Translations under genes and position numbers: made by a program
From: Patiria pectinifera
Lineage: Eukaryota; Echinodermata; Asteroidea; Valvatida; Asterinidae
NCBI GenBank assembly: GCA_029964075.1
Contig: CM057129.1
Coordinates: 24,481,430 to 24,545,429 of the forward strand
Direction of reading: 5' to 3'
DNA length: 64,000 nucleotides
The notes under the pieces: model-generated
Told to the model about the DNA's origin: nothing
The model's input: only the letters and a program-made list of their open reading frames with translations
Databases searched by the model: none
Shown: one piece after another, positions 10,849 through 22,006 of the stretch
How the letters are laid out: each line of letters opens with the position of its first letter
Position numbering within the stretch: position 1 is the first letter of the stretch

Positions 10849-12914
10849 CAAGCAGAATACTGCCAAGCTACACACACATAACATGGAATGCTATGGATAA
10901 GAGCAACTTTTGGATCAATTATCAGCATAATTTGGCTAATTTTAGGCTTAAGTTCCAGACATGGCTGACAGGCCTGATGCTAAAGAAAACTTCTGTCAAT
11001 TTCCTCTGGAATATTCGGAGCGTTTGTGTAGGCTGGGCGACAGGTTTGAAGGAAATGAGAAACATTACATGGATACTGATGATATGGTTGGGGGGGGGGG
11101 GCTATAGGCTACTTGGGTGAAAGCCATTTTATGCAGTTGCACCAGATACAAACACTCCCAAGATTAGAATTTCTATTTGAAACGGAATATTACCCCCTTT
11201 TTTGGGGGGGGGGGGGAAAATTGTGAGCGGTGCCACAATCAGAAGGGAAAGAAGGTTCTGATGAGGTCCAAATGTCTGGCGACAGGCTGCTGTTTTAACA
11301 GAATGAAAACTGAAAACATTTCCTGTGGGATTCTGCAGACACTGTTTGGAAAGGGAAGTTTTCTTTTAAGGAGGCAGGAAAGGAGAAGTAATGATGTCTG
11401 AGGGTATTTGCTCTGGGAAAGGAACTGAGCTGGGAAATTGTTTGGCTTGATGTTAAATTGTTTTGTGAAAGTTTTTAAACGTGCCAGTTCCCCAAACGGT
11501 GCTGTGAATAATGTTATGCATCATACAAGGACTTAAATACTGTTGACGGCTTTGGCCATTAAGTGAGGAATTTTTTTGATCTGTTTTTTTTTCTTTTTTT
11601 CTGAGCTCTTATCTGATGATGAGTGTTTCTGCTGGTAAAGATTCATGGAGTTTGCAACTTCTGAAAGTGGTCGGCTGCATACCTGCATGTTGAATTTATG
11701 CTATTATTCACATTTGTGGTAAATAATTATCTTCAATTTGATTTTAATAACAAGTTTTGAATCTATTCAAGTTACCATGACCCTTTTGTGAACACTACAA
11801 AACAAGCAATGATTAGGCCATAGTCCTCTAACAAAACTAAAAAGCCGACATTTGTGATTTTTGAAAAAAAAAGATTTTTAAAACTTAACACTTTTAAGCA
11901 ATACAGCATACATAAAGCCTTTAATTATGTTGAAATTCAGCCACTCATAAAAGGAAAAGGAATAGAGTGATTACAAAACGGGGTTGGTTATAATAGCATT
12001 GGACGGTGCTCTGTAAAAGTGCTGATATCATTATCAAGTCGGTCACCAGTTGTAAATGAGTCCCTAGGCCTGACAACGTTGGTGGTTCAATCCTGCGATA
12101 GCTTTACCAGACTGGCTTCCGCCAATCATTAAATGGAGATTAGTAGCTCGCTTGCATTTCCCAGCAGACAGTACGTGTCATCACGTCCCACGTTTATCCC
12201 TCAACAGGTCTCCAAAAAAGTATGTCACCGTTAATGTCTCGCGTTGCTCTTGCTGACAGCGTGAATGTGGTTTATCCTGCTGTTTGGGAGCAGGGCCAGC
12301 TGTAAGCAAGACATCAAGGATTTTCTCAACTGATGAGTTCGTTTTGCGGTTTGGCGTTTGTAAAACGATAGCATATTCTTGGGTTGGATGGAGATTCGCA
12401 ACAGCTTTACGTATGTTGTATGTCCAGTCAGTCCCTTTATTAATAAAAGCAAGAATTTACAATTTCTAAATTTAGTACTGGCAGAGAACATGATTTCCCA
12501 CTGTCGAGGATTTTCTTTCAGAGGAGTGAGCACATGGGTTGAGGACAACCCTTGCATGTGTCACTGCAAGTTCGCTGTATTTGGTTTAAATCATTAGTTA
12601 ATATTTCAATATTTGATGATTTTTGTTCAAGCGAATATTCATTTGTTTGTTGCTACGACAAGATGAATTTTGGAGTCAAAGCAATATAAAGTTAATGTCA
12701 TTTCCACATGGCGGAATAATATAAAAAGTATTTGAATTTTCAAATCAAGCAGATGGGGTCAAGAAAGCCAAACAGAATAAAAGCAGTGGAAGATGAATTT
12801 TGAGGGTCAATGAAACAATACCAACTAGGCTACAGTTCATTTCTGATTATTTTTTTTAAAGGATTTTGAATATTCAATAATTGATCGTACATTTGAGTAT
12901 TAATCAACCTTGTC
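10849..12914. other. Non-coding intronic stretch with G-runs
   Basis: G-runs of ten or more lie at about 11089-11100 and 11206-11216. No exon with coding character or splice context was found; an AATAATAATAATAATAA microsatellite lies at 12917-12933. Confidence 0.4.
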
Positions 12915-12934
12915 AATAATAATAATAATAACAA

Positions 12935-13240
12935 GCATTTATAGAGCACTCTTACAAGGTATCACAGCGCTTAACAGCAAAGTAAGTTACAGATACAAAG
13001 ACTCAAAATTAGTGAAAACAGTGAAAGCAGTTAACGATTGAACAGAAAAGTCTTGAGACAGTTCTTGAACCCTTGAAGTGTTTGTGCTGAGCGGATTTCC
13101 CTCGGAAGACTGTTCCAAAGACGTGGGGCATATATGTTTATCAGCATTTCTCTCTCCCATTTGACAAATTTGATTGGACAAGAATTGAATTGGAAGGTAT
13201 CAGATGGAGAAAGAGTTCCTTGAAGACAACTGTATCGCAT
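12935..13240 (-). mobile_element. 3' end of a non-LTR retrotransposon
   Basis: On the minus strand an open frame contains APRLWNSLPREIRSAQ followed by FKNCLKTFLF. This matches the tail of non-LTR (CR1/Jockey-like) reverse transcriptase polyproteins, where APxLWNSLPxxIR and FKxxLKTxLF are recurrent. About 70 codons survive; the rest of the element is absent (5' truncation). The AT-rich microsatellite at 12917 may mark its 3' tail. Confidence 0.7.
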
Positions 13241-13674
13241 TGATTGAATTTCTTAAGTTAACTCCTCACTTTTTCTTCCGAAACCTCATATGTCAAGTAT
13301 TCCCACATCAATTACATGAAATGCCAGTTTGAGTCAACAAGCCTCAAGGTACAGATATACCTGCCAAGGAGCTTTATGATAAATCCCTGTGCCTGTGTTC
13401 CAGCGACATATCAGAATTCAAGGAATGCATTTGTAGCAATGCACATAAGTACAGCCATATGGTATGATTTCTTGTAATTTCTCTCCTCTAGGACATGGTA
13501 TCATGCTGTTGGATATCTCATGTGAGTCGGACCGTTATGCGAAGCATGTCTTTGATTTATCTATTGGTACGGTAGGTCTGGACCATCGCAATGACATTCA
13601 GAAATTTCAAAATTCTTCAAAGTATTTTATAGCTTTGTCACATTGGCCAGTTGATCAGTTGTAAATTGTTTTTC

Positions 13675-13742
13675 AAAGGGAGGACAGATGTGTTTGTTAT
13701 ATTGTGTCAAAGGGAGGACAGATGTGTTTGTTATATTGTGTC
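13675..13742. repeat. Perfect tandem duplication of a 34-base unit
   Basis: AAAGGGAGGACAGATGTGTT and the following TGTTATATTGTGTC occur twice in immediate succession, which indicates a recent duplication. Confidence 0.85.
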
Positions 13743-13915
13743 TTGGATACTGTAATTTTATTGGTCTAGAACGCCCACATTTTCAGTCTATAAAAATGAC
13801 TGTAATAATTCATAAATTCACGGTTTTGCTGTGTGGGATACATGTATGTCATTTTAACCCCCTGGGTGTACACAGTGGCATATCCCACATCACAGCAGTC
13901 AACAAGTGTTAATTA
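13735..13915. repeat. Dispersed repeat, short copy
   Basis: Shares ATTGTGTCTTGGATACTGT, ATTGGTCTAGAACG and CACAGCAGTCAACAA blocks with a longer copy at 26935-27385. The inner part differs, so this copy is internally deleted or a related subfamily. Confidence 0.6.
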
Positions 13916-14699
13916 TTGAGTCAAGTGAAAATTATAGACAGTTGATAATTAATTTTTACCCTCCCAGATCCTGCATAATCTACCAAAATGTTCTTGAAGA
14001 TTTCGCAGGATTGAGAAAGATAGCTACTGTTACTTTACACAGGGCTTGATACCATGGGCACGCCATCACCGCGTTATGGGGAAGTTTTTCATTGTTCGGC
14101 AAATTAGGACCGAGTTATGGGGACTTTCTGCTGTCCCCATATGGTAGCATCTTCGGTCCCCACAGTACCATAGGACAACTCGTTTTTAGTCCCCACAACT
14201 ACGTAACAAGTATGTCTGTACTTCAAAGTGCATGCGCAAAAAACCCCAAAAACTATGTCATAGTTTTCCTCTACAGTAAAGGATTTTAGAGGATTCAGGG
14301 AGGTTTATAGCAATATTGCCAAGGGAGTTAGGGTTAACCTTGGAGCATTGAGAAATATGTAAAATAATCCCACCAAATATGGTTGGATTGGGAAATGTCG
14401 CTATGGGCCATGCGCCATGCCTTACAGACCCTTGAGGGAAGTGGCAACCATCCAAGTCATTTTCCAGGGGTTGCTGCTGTGAACTCAAGACACTTCATTC
14501 ATCCATTTTAAAGGAAAGCTGTTCCATGTGAGTGAAGTTACTGTAAACCGAGTTCCACATTGTGTGTTTTGATATTTCCACAAATCATCAAAATCTCCTG
14601 TGAATGACTGAAGTAGAAGCAGATAAGCACTTGCTGACACATTTATACAGACAACCATAGTGTATCCTTTTACTCCGATGTACAGTTGTTACCTGGTAA
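13916..14699. other. Non-coding intronic stretch
   Basis: No exon was found. 14060-14090 (CCATCACCGCGTTATGGGGA) matches part of the SINE at 60640-60925. 13995-14015 and 14275-14300 contain words related to the GGATTTTGCAGGATTGAGG array at 18785-19137. Confidence 0.45.
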
Positions 14700-15255
14700 T
14701 TAAAGATATAGTCCATCATTTGTAATTGATGCATTTTGTTCGTTTGAAGCAACAAAAGTGCTCAAAATCTAAAGAAGGGTACTGAACAACTAACCTGATG
14801 AATTTTCAGCTCAGCTTCAGCTGTATATTCCGAGAAAAACAGCATTCTAGGATCTCAATTTCAAATCAAAAGTTGCTGAATCATATTTTGAATTGGGCCT
14901 GAATTCAGTGTCCGAGACATGTTCTCACTGAGCCGATCGCAGCTACGCGATGTCGCGCACTGATCCGACAAATTATAGCAACTGCGCATGCGTGTGCATC
15001 GTGCCAATGCTTGCGCGCGCTTTGCCGAATAACAAAATGAACTACTTATTCAAATTTCCTACGGTGCGTCTTTAGAAGCACCGTTGGAAAAGGCTTCTTT
15101 CGTTGATTACTTCAAAATGACAGCTTGCCAGAAAGAATAATTTCACAGGGAGTTTAATCCCCTTACTATCTTTCAACCAAGTACATGTATGTTTTTCAAC
15201 AATAATTACGCCAGTTACTTTTCGGATAGTTGCAATTGATGGACTATTGCTTTAA
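14700..15255. mobile_element. TTAA-flanked MITE, subfamily 1, copy B (inverted)
   Basis: Bounded by TTAA at 14700-14703 and 15252-15255, with ends TTAAAGATATAGTCCATCAT and the inverse of TTAAAGCAATAGTCCATCAA. It is the reverse orientation of copies A, C and D. Confidence 0.87.
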
Positions 15256-16528
15256 CTCCTGCTGATAAAATTATGTTGTTCTCATGTTTTACAAATAGCT
15301 AATAAAACATGAGCATAAGAATACAGAACTACCTGCCGTTTGGCGTTTTTTGGGGGCAGAATTAATACGCCAAAATACTGAGAAATGGAGGAAATTTAAA
15401 GCAACTGTGTTCACATCAAAGTTGACTTGCACACCCATACATGCATCTGCAGCAACTGAGTCAAAATGTAGGGCCTACTGGTACATCATAAAACTGCAAC
15501 TCTAGTACATGGGCTTACCTTTTCACACCTTCACAGTCTGAATGTGGCTGAGATCCTACCTCTCTGCACTCCTTCTGCAGCACTGAACCGCTATGACCCT
15601 TACAATAACATGCTTCAGAAGATTCTACTCTGAAAACTCTCCAGATGGTTTGTTGATGGTAAATTCAATAACAGTGAGCCCTAGCCCCCCCGATTGGAAA
15701 TGCTGGGTAATCATTTGGGCATGGAAGTCATTTTCTCCACCCCCCCCCTCTCTCCTCCCTTCTTCCTTGCACAAGTTCTTCCGAAGCCAAGAAGCTAATC
15801 CCCAAAACACATGTTTAAGATGCATCCCTTACTCACGGTCCCGATGGTACATTGAACTCGAACCCCTCCTCCGAAGGTTCAGCAAGAAGAACTTGACATA
15901 GTCTTGACCGACGTCATTCAGGCTTTTCGGATCCACCAGAGATTTAACCGTAACAACTGAACTAAGCTCCTGGCTCTGTGAATGTCACTGCAATTGGTCC
16001 TGGATATTTGTTGAGATATCTTTAACATCAAAATAAGATCAAAGTATTAACAGGACCGCTTGGTATGTTGAGCACATGTTTGCCAACGTCATCCCAAATG
16101 AAGGATGAATGATCTAAAGACTTGCAGCAATCTGATACCAAGGAATCAATTACCGTACCATCATCCAGGCAAACATTCAGTCTCCCGGCCATGACATCCA
16201 ATTTAATCATTAGTCTATGGTCCTTGTTATTTCATGACCCCCATTCCTGTAATTTCACAGATGATGTACATCCAAGTGGATGGATGCAGGGAAATATGAG
16301 CACTGGATTACCACATGGGTTGTAATAGCTGGCATTTTAGCAGAGAGGGGAAGAAAGTAGGGCAGTGAGGCGGTGGAAGATGCTGATGATGATAATGATG
16401 ATGAGATATACAAGATGGAAGAAAGGATTGAACTAAGAGATAAGAGGATGTACAGGGAGCTAGGAAGCACTCTTGAATCTCCATTCAACACTCGGGGAAA
16501 ACAATTGGCAGATCTAGTCCAAATACCA
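15256..16528. other. Non-coding stretch with possible decayed coding remnants
   Basis: Around 16280-16525 one plus-strand frame reads an acidic then charged peptide (DADDDNDDEIYKMEERIEL, later TLESPFNTRGKQL) and, in the same frame after one stop codon, an upstream MDAGKYEHWITTW block. This could be a fragment of a transposon-derived or retroposed gene. No family was recognised and no intact frame exists. Confidence 0.35.
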
Positions 16529-16760
16529 GGGGCCAATTTCATAGAGCTGCTTAAGTACAAATTTTGCTTAAGTACAAAAAAAAACTTGCTTAATATAATC
16601 AGGTTACTGGCGATGTACACTGCTTTTGACTGGTATTTAGCTGTTGTTCACTTAGCATAACAATCACATGGAGTTTTTTCCGGTAACCTGATTTTACTAA
16701 GCAAGATTTTGTTGTGTTCAAACAAATTTTGTGCTTAAGCAGCTCTATGAAATTGGCCCC
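16529..16760. mobile_element. MITE with perfect 27-base inverted ends
   Basis: The left end GGGGCCAATTTCATAGAGCT (continuing GCTTAAG) is repeated perfectly in inverse at 16734-16760. The element is 232 bases long and has no coding capacity. A diverged relative lies at 58974-59243. The perfect arms suggest recent insertion; the target duplication is not clear, so the superfamily is unassigned. Confidence 0.85.
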
Positions 16761-16829
16761 ATTCTTAAAAACGAATAAACATGAATTTTTTAAGGCTCCC
16801 TCCTACAAATTCCTAGTTTGTTGCTGTGA

Positions 16830-17046
16830 CAAGGGTTGTGGCTATGCTGGCCGGTGCCAGCCGGTGCTATCCGGCATTCCAAATCACCGGCCGGCATTTG
16901 GGGTGAAAATGAAGCTTGCCGGCCGGCAAAATTTTGCTGCATTACATGGCAATTTTGAAGTTTTTACAGAAAAAATGGGCGTAGAAAATTCTAGTACTGG
17001 GCCTAGTTGTAGCTCCACCGGGGAATCTGTTGCCAAGAAATTGAAG
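16830..17046 (+). repeat. GCCGGC-rich block with an exon-like open frame
   Basis: A GC-rich island in AT-rich DNA with CCGG-containing words (GGCCGGTGCC, CCAGCCGGTG, CACCGGCCGGC, TTGCCGGCCGGCAA). The plus frame stays open to about 17067 and reads VFTEKMGVENSSTG then ESVAKKLK directly before GTAAAC, a possible donor. It may be an exon of a hAT/zinc-finger-type transposon protein or a repeat with chance coding. No domain was recognised. Confidence 0.35.
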
Positions 17047-17059
17047 GTAAACAAATTAT

Positions 17060-18784
17060 ATTTCTAATTTCTTGCATTAAATACATCAAGGACTTAAAAC
17101 CTCATAATTTCCTCAAAGATTAAACTTACAGTTAAGCACAACTGCACATGAGTGATGTATGCACAGTGTACATACAATGTATGTGCCCAGTTGGCCCACG
17201 AGAGCACACTGCTCATTCTTTCTAGCTGGTTGTGACTATGTGGAAGCCTGAATCTCTCATTGATGAATATTCTCATCAAGAACTCTAACTGATAATTGTT
17301 TTTTTCTTAAATTGAAATCATTTGTGCTTATGATCATTGTTTTTTCTGCTCAGATTATTTTCTGCTTCCTTGTTATTGTCTGCCACAACTTATTGCTTTT
17401 GTTATTGTTGTTGTATTTATAACTTTTGATTGCTTCCTCTGTCCCAGATGGACTTAAATAGCCCTAATGCCTTTGTATGTCTGATACAAATTGAACATGT
17501 GCCCATTTTCAATTGTTACATCTGGATTGAAACCAAACATGCAAATGTAGCCTGTCTAGACTAAGACACGATTTAATATACTATGTATATTGCAATGTCT
17601 GCGGTTTGTTATGTGGTTTTGGTCCTTATCCAAAACAAGACCAGCTTAAGTAAAAATCATTCATTGTTTTCACAGGTATAGTATTTGGAGTGAAATTGAA
17701 AGTGGTAATTAGTGGGATGTTTATTTGACCATTAGTCTGTTTTCTAGGAGTAGACTTTCTCTTTGTCTGGGTTTAAACAGAAGGCCTGGAGGTTGAAATA
17801 GGGGTGGGGATATGCCAAAAAAGTTTGAGGTTCTGTTTTTAATTCCCCCCCCCCCAACTTTGTGGTCGAAACTAGCTTGAGCAAGTGTTCGAGCGAAACT
17901 TGAGGGTTGGAGTCCTGTTGAATTTTCTGCAGTTGTCTTTAGAGATCGGCAGTGGTTGCGATAACAAACTAGAATTGGAACAGCACCAGAATTGTTTCAG
18001 CAGTTTAAAGATAATTGAATAATGGAAAAAGAATGCTAGCTAAAAAAAAATTGAAATATTGGACAAGTGTTAGATTACCTCTCAGGAAATCTATCTGTTA
18101 CAGAAAATTCCGTAGCTGCGGTTGGTCGAGACTGACACCGAAACACATAATTTGATTTGAACATTTTTTTCGCCTTTAAGTGCCAATGGCTTGTAATTTA
18201 ATTGATTCCACTTGTCAGTGTGTAATCACATCCTGCGCAGCTGTAAATTACTGCCACTGTGGGATTCCGGTGATGTAGCCAGACAATCAGGAACACAACA
18301 TCCTTCTTAACATCTCTCAGATTATACAATATACGAGACAAGAAATTGCCATTGTAAAAACAGAGTCCAGCATTGTTTTTGTACAAAAAGTCTGTGTTAA
18401 ATTTGTGTAGATAAACAAAGAAAGAAGAAAGAAATTTACTGACTTAGTAGAGTTGGTCATTACTTTTTTTTCGGGGGTGGGGGGGGGGGTAGGGTTGGGT
18501 CTACTTCAGCAAAATCTTATCCTTTGGTTTTTAAGTTGTTTTTTTTTAATTTTGGAAGGACCTTTCTTGAAAAAGTTACCTGTCTGTCTGAGCATGTGTG
18601 GCTTTTTATTTGTGCTCAAAAAACTTTATGTATAAAGATCAGTGAACCCATTGGCTCACACAGTCTAAATCATGAAAACATAGAGCAAAACTTAAAACAA
18701 CTTTAATTTGCTCAGGAAAAACCTTTGTGATACTAAATGCATCTAATAAAATGAGTAGTTTCCAGAGTTGTAAAATATTAACCC
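17060..18784. other. Non-coding intronic stretch
   Basis: No exon or bounded element was found. A C-run lies near 17845-17854 and a G-run near 18478-18489. Confidence 0.4.
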
Positions 18785-19137
18785 TAACCTTCCCAAATTT
18801 CCCAAAACCCTCTTTGCAAAATGGAGGATTTTGCAGGATTGAGGTTACATGGCAAAAGTGTGTTGCTGATTTTGGAGGCTGTGTCAAGGTCTTGGGCTGG
18901 ACCTTGTGTTGTTTAAGCTCAAGTTATGCATGAAATCCTCCGCACTGCTGCAGGACGGTCACTGGCTCTGCCTCGATATATTGACAGTGATTGCCGGAGA
19001 AGTTTGCAGGATTGAGGCAGTGGTCACTCCTCCAAGGACCACATTCAAGAAATAACAGAGGATTTTGGAGGATTGAGGCTGCATGCAATTTTTACATGGA
19101 GACAGTTGGAGGATTTTGCAGGATTGAGGTTACATCC
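18785..19137. repeat. Array of degenerate GGATTTTGCAGGATTGAGG words
   Basis: Related words occur at 18822-18846, 18991-19018, 19050-19078 and 19109-19134, variously followed by TTACAT, CAGTGG or CTGCAT. Spacing is irregular (roughly 60-170 bases) and the spacer sequences differ, so this is not a simple tandem repeat. Confidence 0.65.
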
Positions 19138-20957
19138 TAGCAAAAAAGCCTAGGGAGTTGTAAAGAACCATTTCCTAAAGCACTTGAACATGATAAAGCA
19201 CTACGCTGAAACACATCAGAAAACTTGCTATAGATTAATATCATGTTTTTGGTTCCTTGGGTCTCCGTGTCAAAAAATTCAACAAGCTTCCTAACAAAAT
19301 AAACCGTAATTATCCTGTAAGCACTCGCATGGCAGGTACATCTGGACACCCCTGTGATGTTCCCGCAAAGTTTGTTTCAATTTCAATGCCAGTTCAAGAC
19401 CTCACGCAGATCATCTCAGGAATGCTCTTTAAGAAAACAAACTCTGTTTTGCCTCAACCAGCATGTGGGAGTGGGGACTATAAGTTAAGTGTACACACCT
19501 AAAATGCAAACGTGGCACAAAAATCACCTATTTCAGAAATCAGGTCATTTTATTTCCGCTAAACTGTTTTGACAACCACTTGTTTCATGCTGTGTACCAA
19601 TCCAAAACTTTATTTCAAAATCTTTACATCTGTTTGAGACCACTTTTTTTTTACTGCATGCCTTCATAATCTTGGAGGAATTTTCTAGAAATGTGACTGA
19701 CGATTTGAGAAATTTGTCTTGCGACTTTTGTGTTCTCAGGGACTGTTTTTGCTAAATGCTTTCACGACATTGTAAGTCAGAGAATTTTTGGTTCAGAGAC
19801 AACATTAAGCCTGAAATTCTTCAGTTAAAAGATGGGTATGTGACTCACGTCTCATATCTTACAATTCTGATTTATAGATGATCTGAAAAGATCCACCAGC
19901 TAAATGTCAGACTTAGCCCATGAAGTTTCTTAATACTTAAATGTGGGAAAGTAATATTGTTTAGTATGACTCGAGATGCTACTCTGAAGCTGTTTTAGAC
20001 ACATCATGTTCATAATGTTTAAATTTATGAGAAAGCGTGGGATTCGTAACTGATGCTCTGGTCATTTTCCATTTTCTGTCAAAGTCAGTGTTTTGAGTTT
20101 TGGCAACCATCTGTCAACTTTTTTTGGCTATGCCGCAGGCAAAAGCTTTATTCAGTGTTCTTGTTCCGCATCCGCTACCGGTGCAAGGGATGATGGGACA
20201 CCAACTGCGTTGTCATGTCCCCCGTCGAGCTGTCCCTCTAAAACCTTGATCTTTGTAAGTCACCTTCCCTGGGAACCAATTTGCCCAGTTACAAAAATTT
20301 ATCGAAGTAAATGAGAGCCTATTAAGCCTAAATTTGGGCTGGCACCATATCCTTGACTCCTGCTTTGAAGAACGCTTCTTGAAAATGTCCTGATCTAGTT
20401 TTTTCCTCTGCCCGCAAAACCGCCTGAACTGCTTTCCAGCAGTGAGATGTGTTTAGAAAGATCAACAGACACAGGTTGTTCAATTTCTGGTACGTCAAAT
20501 GTCTGATGGGAGAACATTCACATGATTTCAGCAGGTGTATCAGCAGGTGAAGAGGCTAATTGGCATGTCAGTCCTGATCCATGGGAACATATCTGCCGTA
20601 ATCTTTCGGCTCAAGTCCGCTCAACCTCTGAAAACTGTCATATTCTGAACACATGTTATCTCAGATGTGTAGGACATCAAGAAAACTTGTGCCTATTTCA
20701 GACTGGGGTTCCCTAGTCACACTGAACCAATAAACATCTTGGTTTCAAGCAGGTGAACTGTTTATGTATTAATTTTCCATTGACTTGCTGCTGGAGTTGT
20801 TCCAGGTGACAGCAACAGTGGATGTAGTCCCTCCTGACTGTTTCAACATTGGGTTTGGGGCACAAAACTCCCATTTTGCTGGTCTGAATGGATGTGATTG
20901 CTCTTTAGTAGCCCGGGACCACTTCAGGGATTTCAGGATATGATCTCTTTGTGGAGT
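19138..20957. other. Non-coding intronic stretch
   Basis: A single exon-like segment at about 20126-20241 has an acceptor (TATGCCGCAG) and a donor (GTAAGT), but neither reading frame looks like a conserved protein. It is not called as a gene. Confidence 0.4.
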
Positions 20958-21238
20958 GCTGTGGCCCCGTGGTTAAGGGCATTGGATTCGTGGTCTGCAG
21001 GTAAAGCTGCAGGTTGTGGGTTCAAGTCCAGCCTAGGGTTATGGTGCGTTTGCCCTTAGACAAGGCACTTTGTCACGCATCGCTTCTCCAGGAGTAATTG
21101 GGTACCTGTGAAGGTATGGGCCATATGCACTGATATTGAGCTGCTGAAGAAGTGGTCTCGTGGCCTGATGAAAAGGGGTAATAATTATAAAGCGCTTTGA
21201 CACCTTTGGTATAAGGCGCTATACACATGTAAGCACCA
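20958..21238 (+). mobile_element. tRNA-derived SINE
   Basis: The head is tRNA-like: an A-box-like GTGGTTAAGGGC and a B-box-like GGGTTCAAGTCC spaced about 50 bases apart, as in RNA polymerase III promoters. The body holds GGGTACCTGTGAAGG, GAGCTGCTGAA, GGCCTGATGAA and an AAAGCGCTTTGACACC tail. The body is shared with 1287-1380. Confidence 0.72.
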
Positions 21239-21619
21239 CATTGTTATCTCTGTACATGTATGGACTGTTTGCATGCTATGATTTAGATGCTGCTATAACT
21301 TGAGCATTGTATCTTTCTCTGCAAAAGCTATCATTGGGATTTCTGAAATTCAACTATTGTGTATTGTCGAGCTTCGTTATGAAATCCTATGGGAAATATT
21401 GATGAAACCTAAAAAGAAATCTTTTTGGTCTGCAACTTTCTTGAGTCACATGGAAATTAAACTCCTTTTTTCTTTTGCACATGCATAAAGTTTGTAGAAG
21501 GCCAGCTCAATTCTGAAGTAAAAAAATCCCCTGTGACATCAGGAAAAAAAAATATTAAGATGATGAGATGACTTTAAAAATATTAATCTTTTACTGAGAA
21601 TTGCCTCCAAGCAGAACTG
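21239..21619. other. Non-coding intronic stretch
   Basis: Nothing recognisable; AT-rich. Confidence 0.4.
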
Positions 21620-22006
21620 ATCTGAAGCAAAGGTGTAGCCAGCATTCTCACCAAAGGGAGGGGGGGGGGTGAATTTCTGTAGCATCCATGCTGAAAGGTA
21701 AAGAGTTTTTTTTTATCGGTCATACAGCCTCTGTCAAATCAAGAATCGGGTGGGGGGGGGGACACTCTGTCTATGAGAGCAGCCTTCAAGCGGACACTCT
21801 TTGGACAATAGGTGGTGTACATTGTCCAAAGCGGCGCATTTAATGACGTTTGTCGGACGTTAAAAATGGTTTCTCGTGAAAAAAAGGTTGCTTGTGATAA
21901 AAGCACAGACAAATTTCCAGTGGTGGAGCAACAATTCTTTTATGAGGTTGGCATACACTCTCCCCCCCCCAACTCCCCCACCCTTGGCTATGCCACTGAT
22001 CTAAAG
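21620..22006. mobile_element. hAT-like MITE with 8-base target duplication
   Basis: The element proper is 21628-21998. Left end CAAAGGTGTAGCCAGC; right end inverted CAGTGGCATAGCCAAG; flanking ATCTGAAG (21620-21627) and ATCTAAAG (21999-22006) form an 8-base duplication with one mismatch, which is diagnostic of hAT. Three G/C-runs lie inside. No transposase is present. Confidence 0.8.

Noticed and set aside
20126-20241. Exon candidate with good acceptor and donor
   Set aside because: One frame stops before the donor and the other is a Cys/Ser-rich peptide with no protein-like pattern; no partner exons were found.
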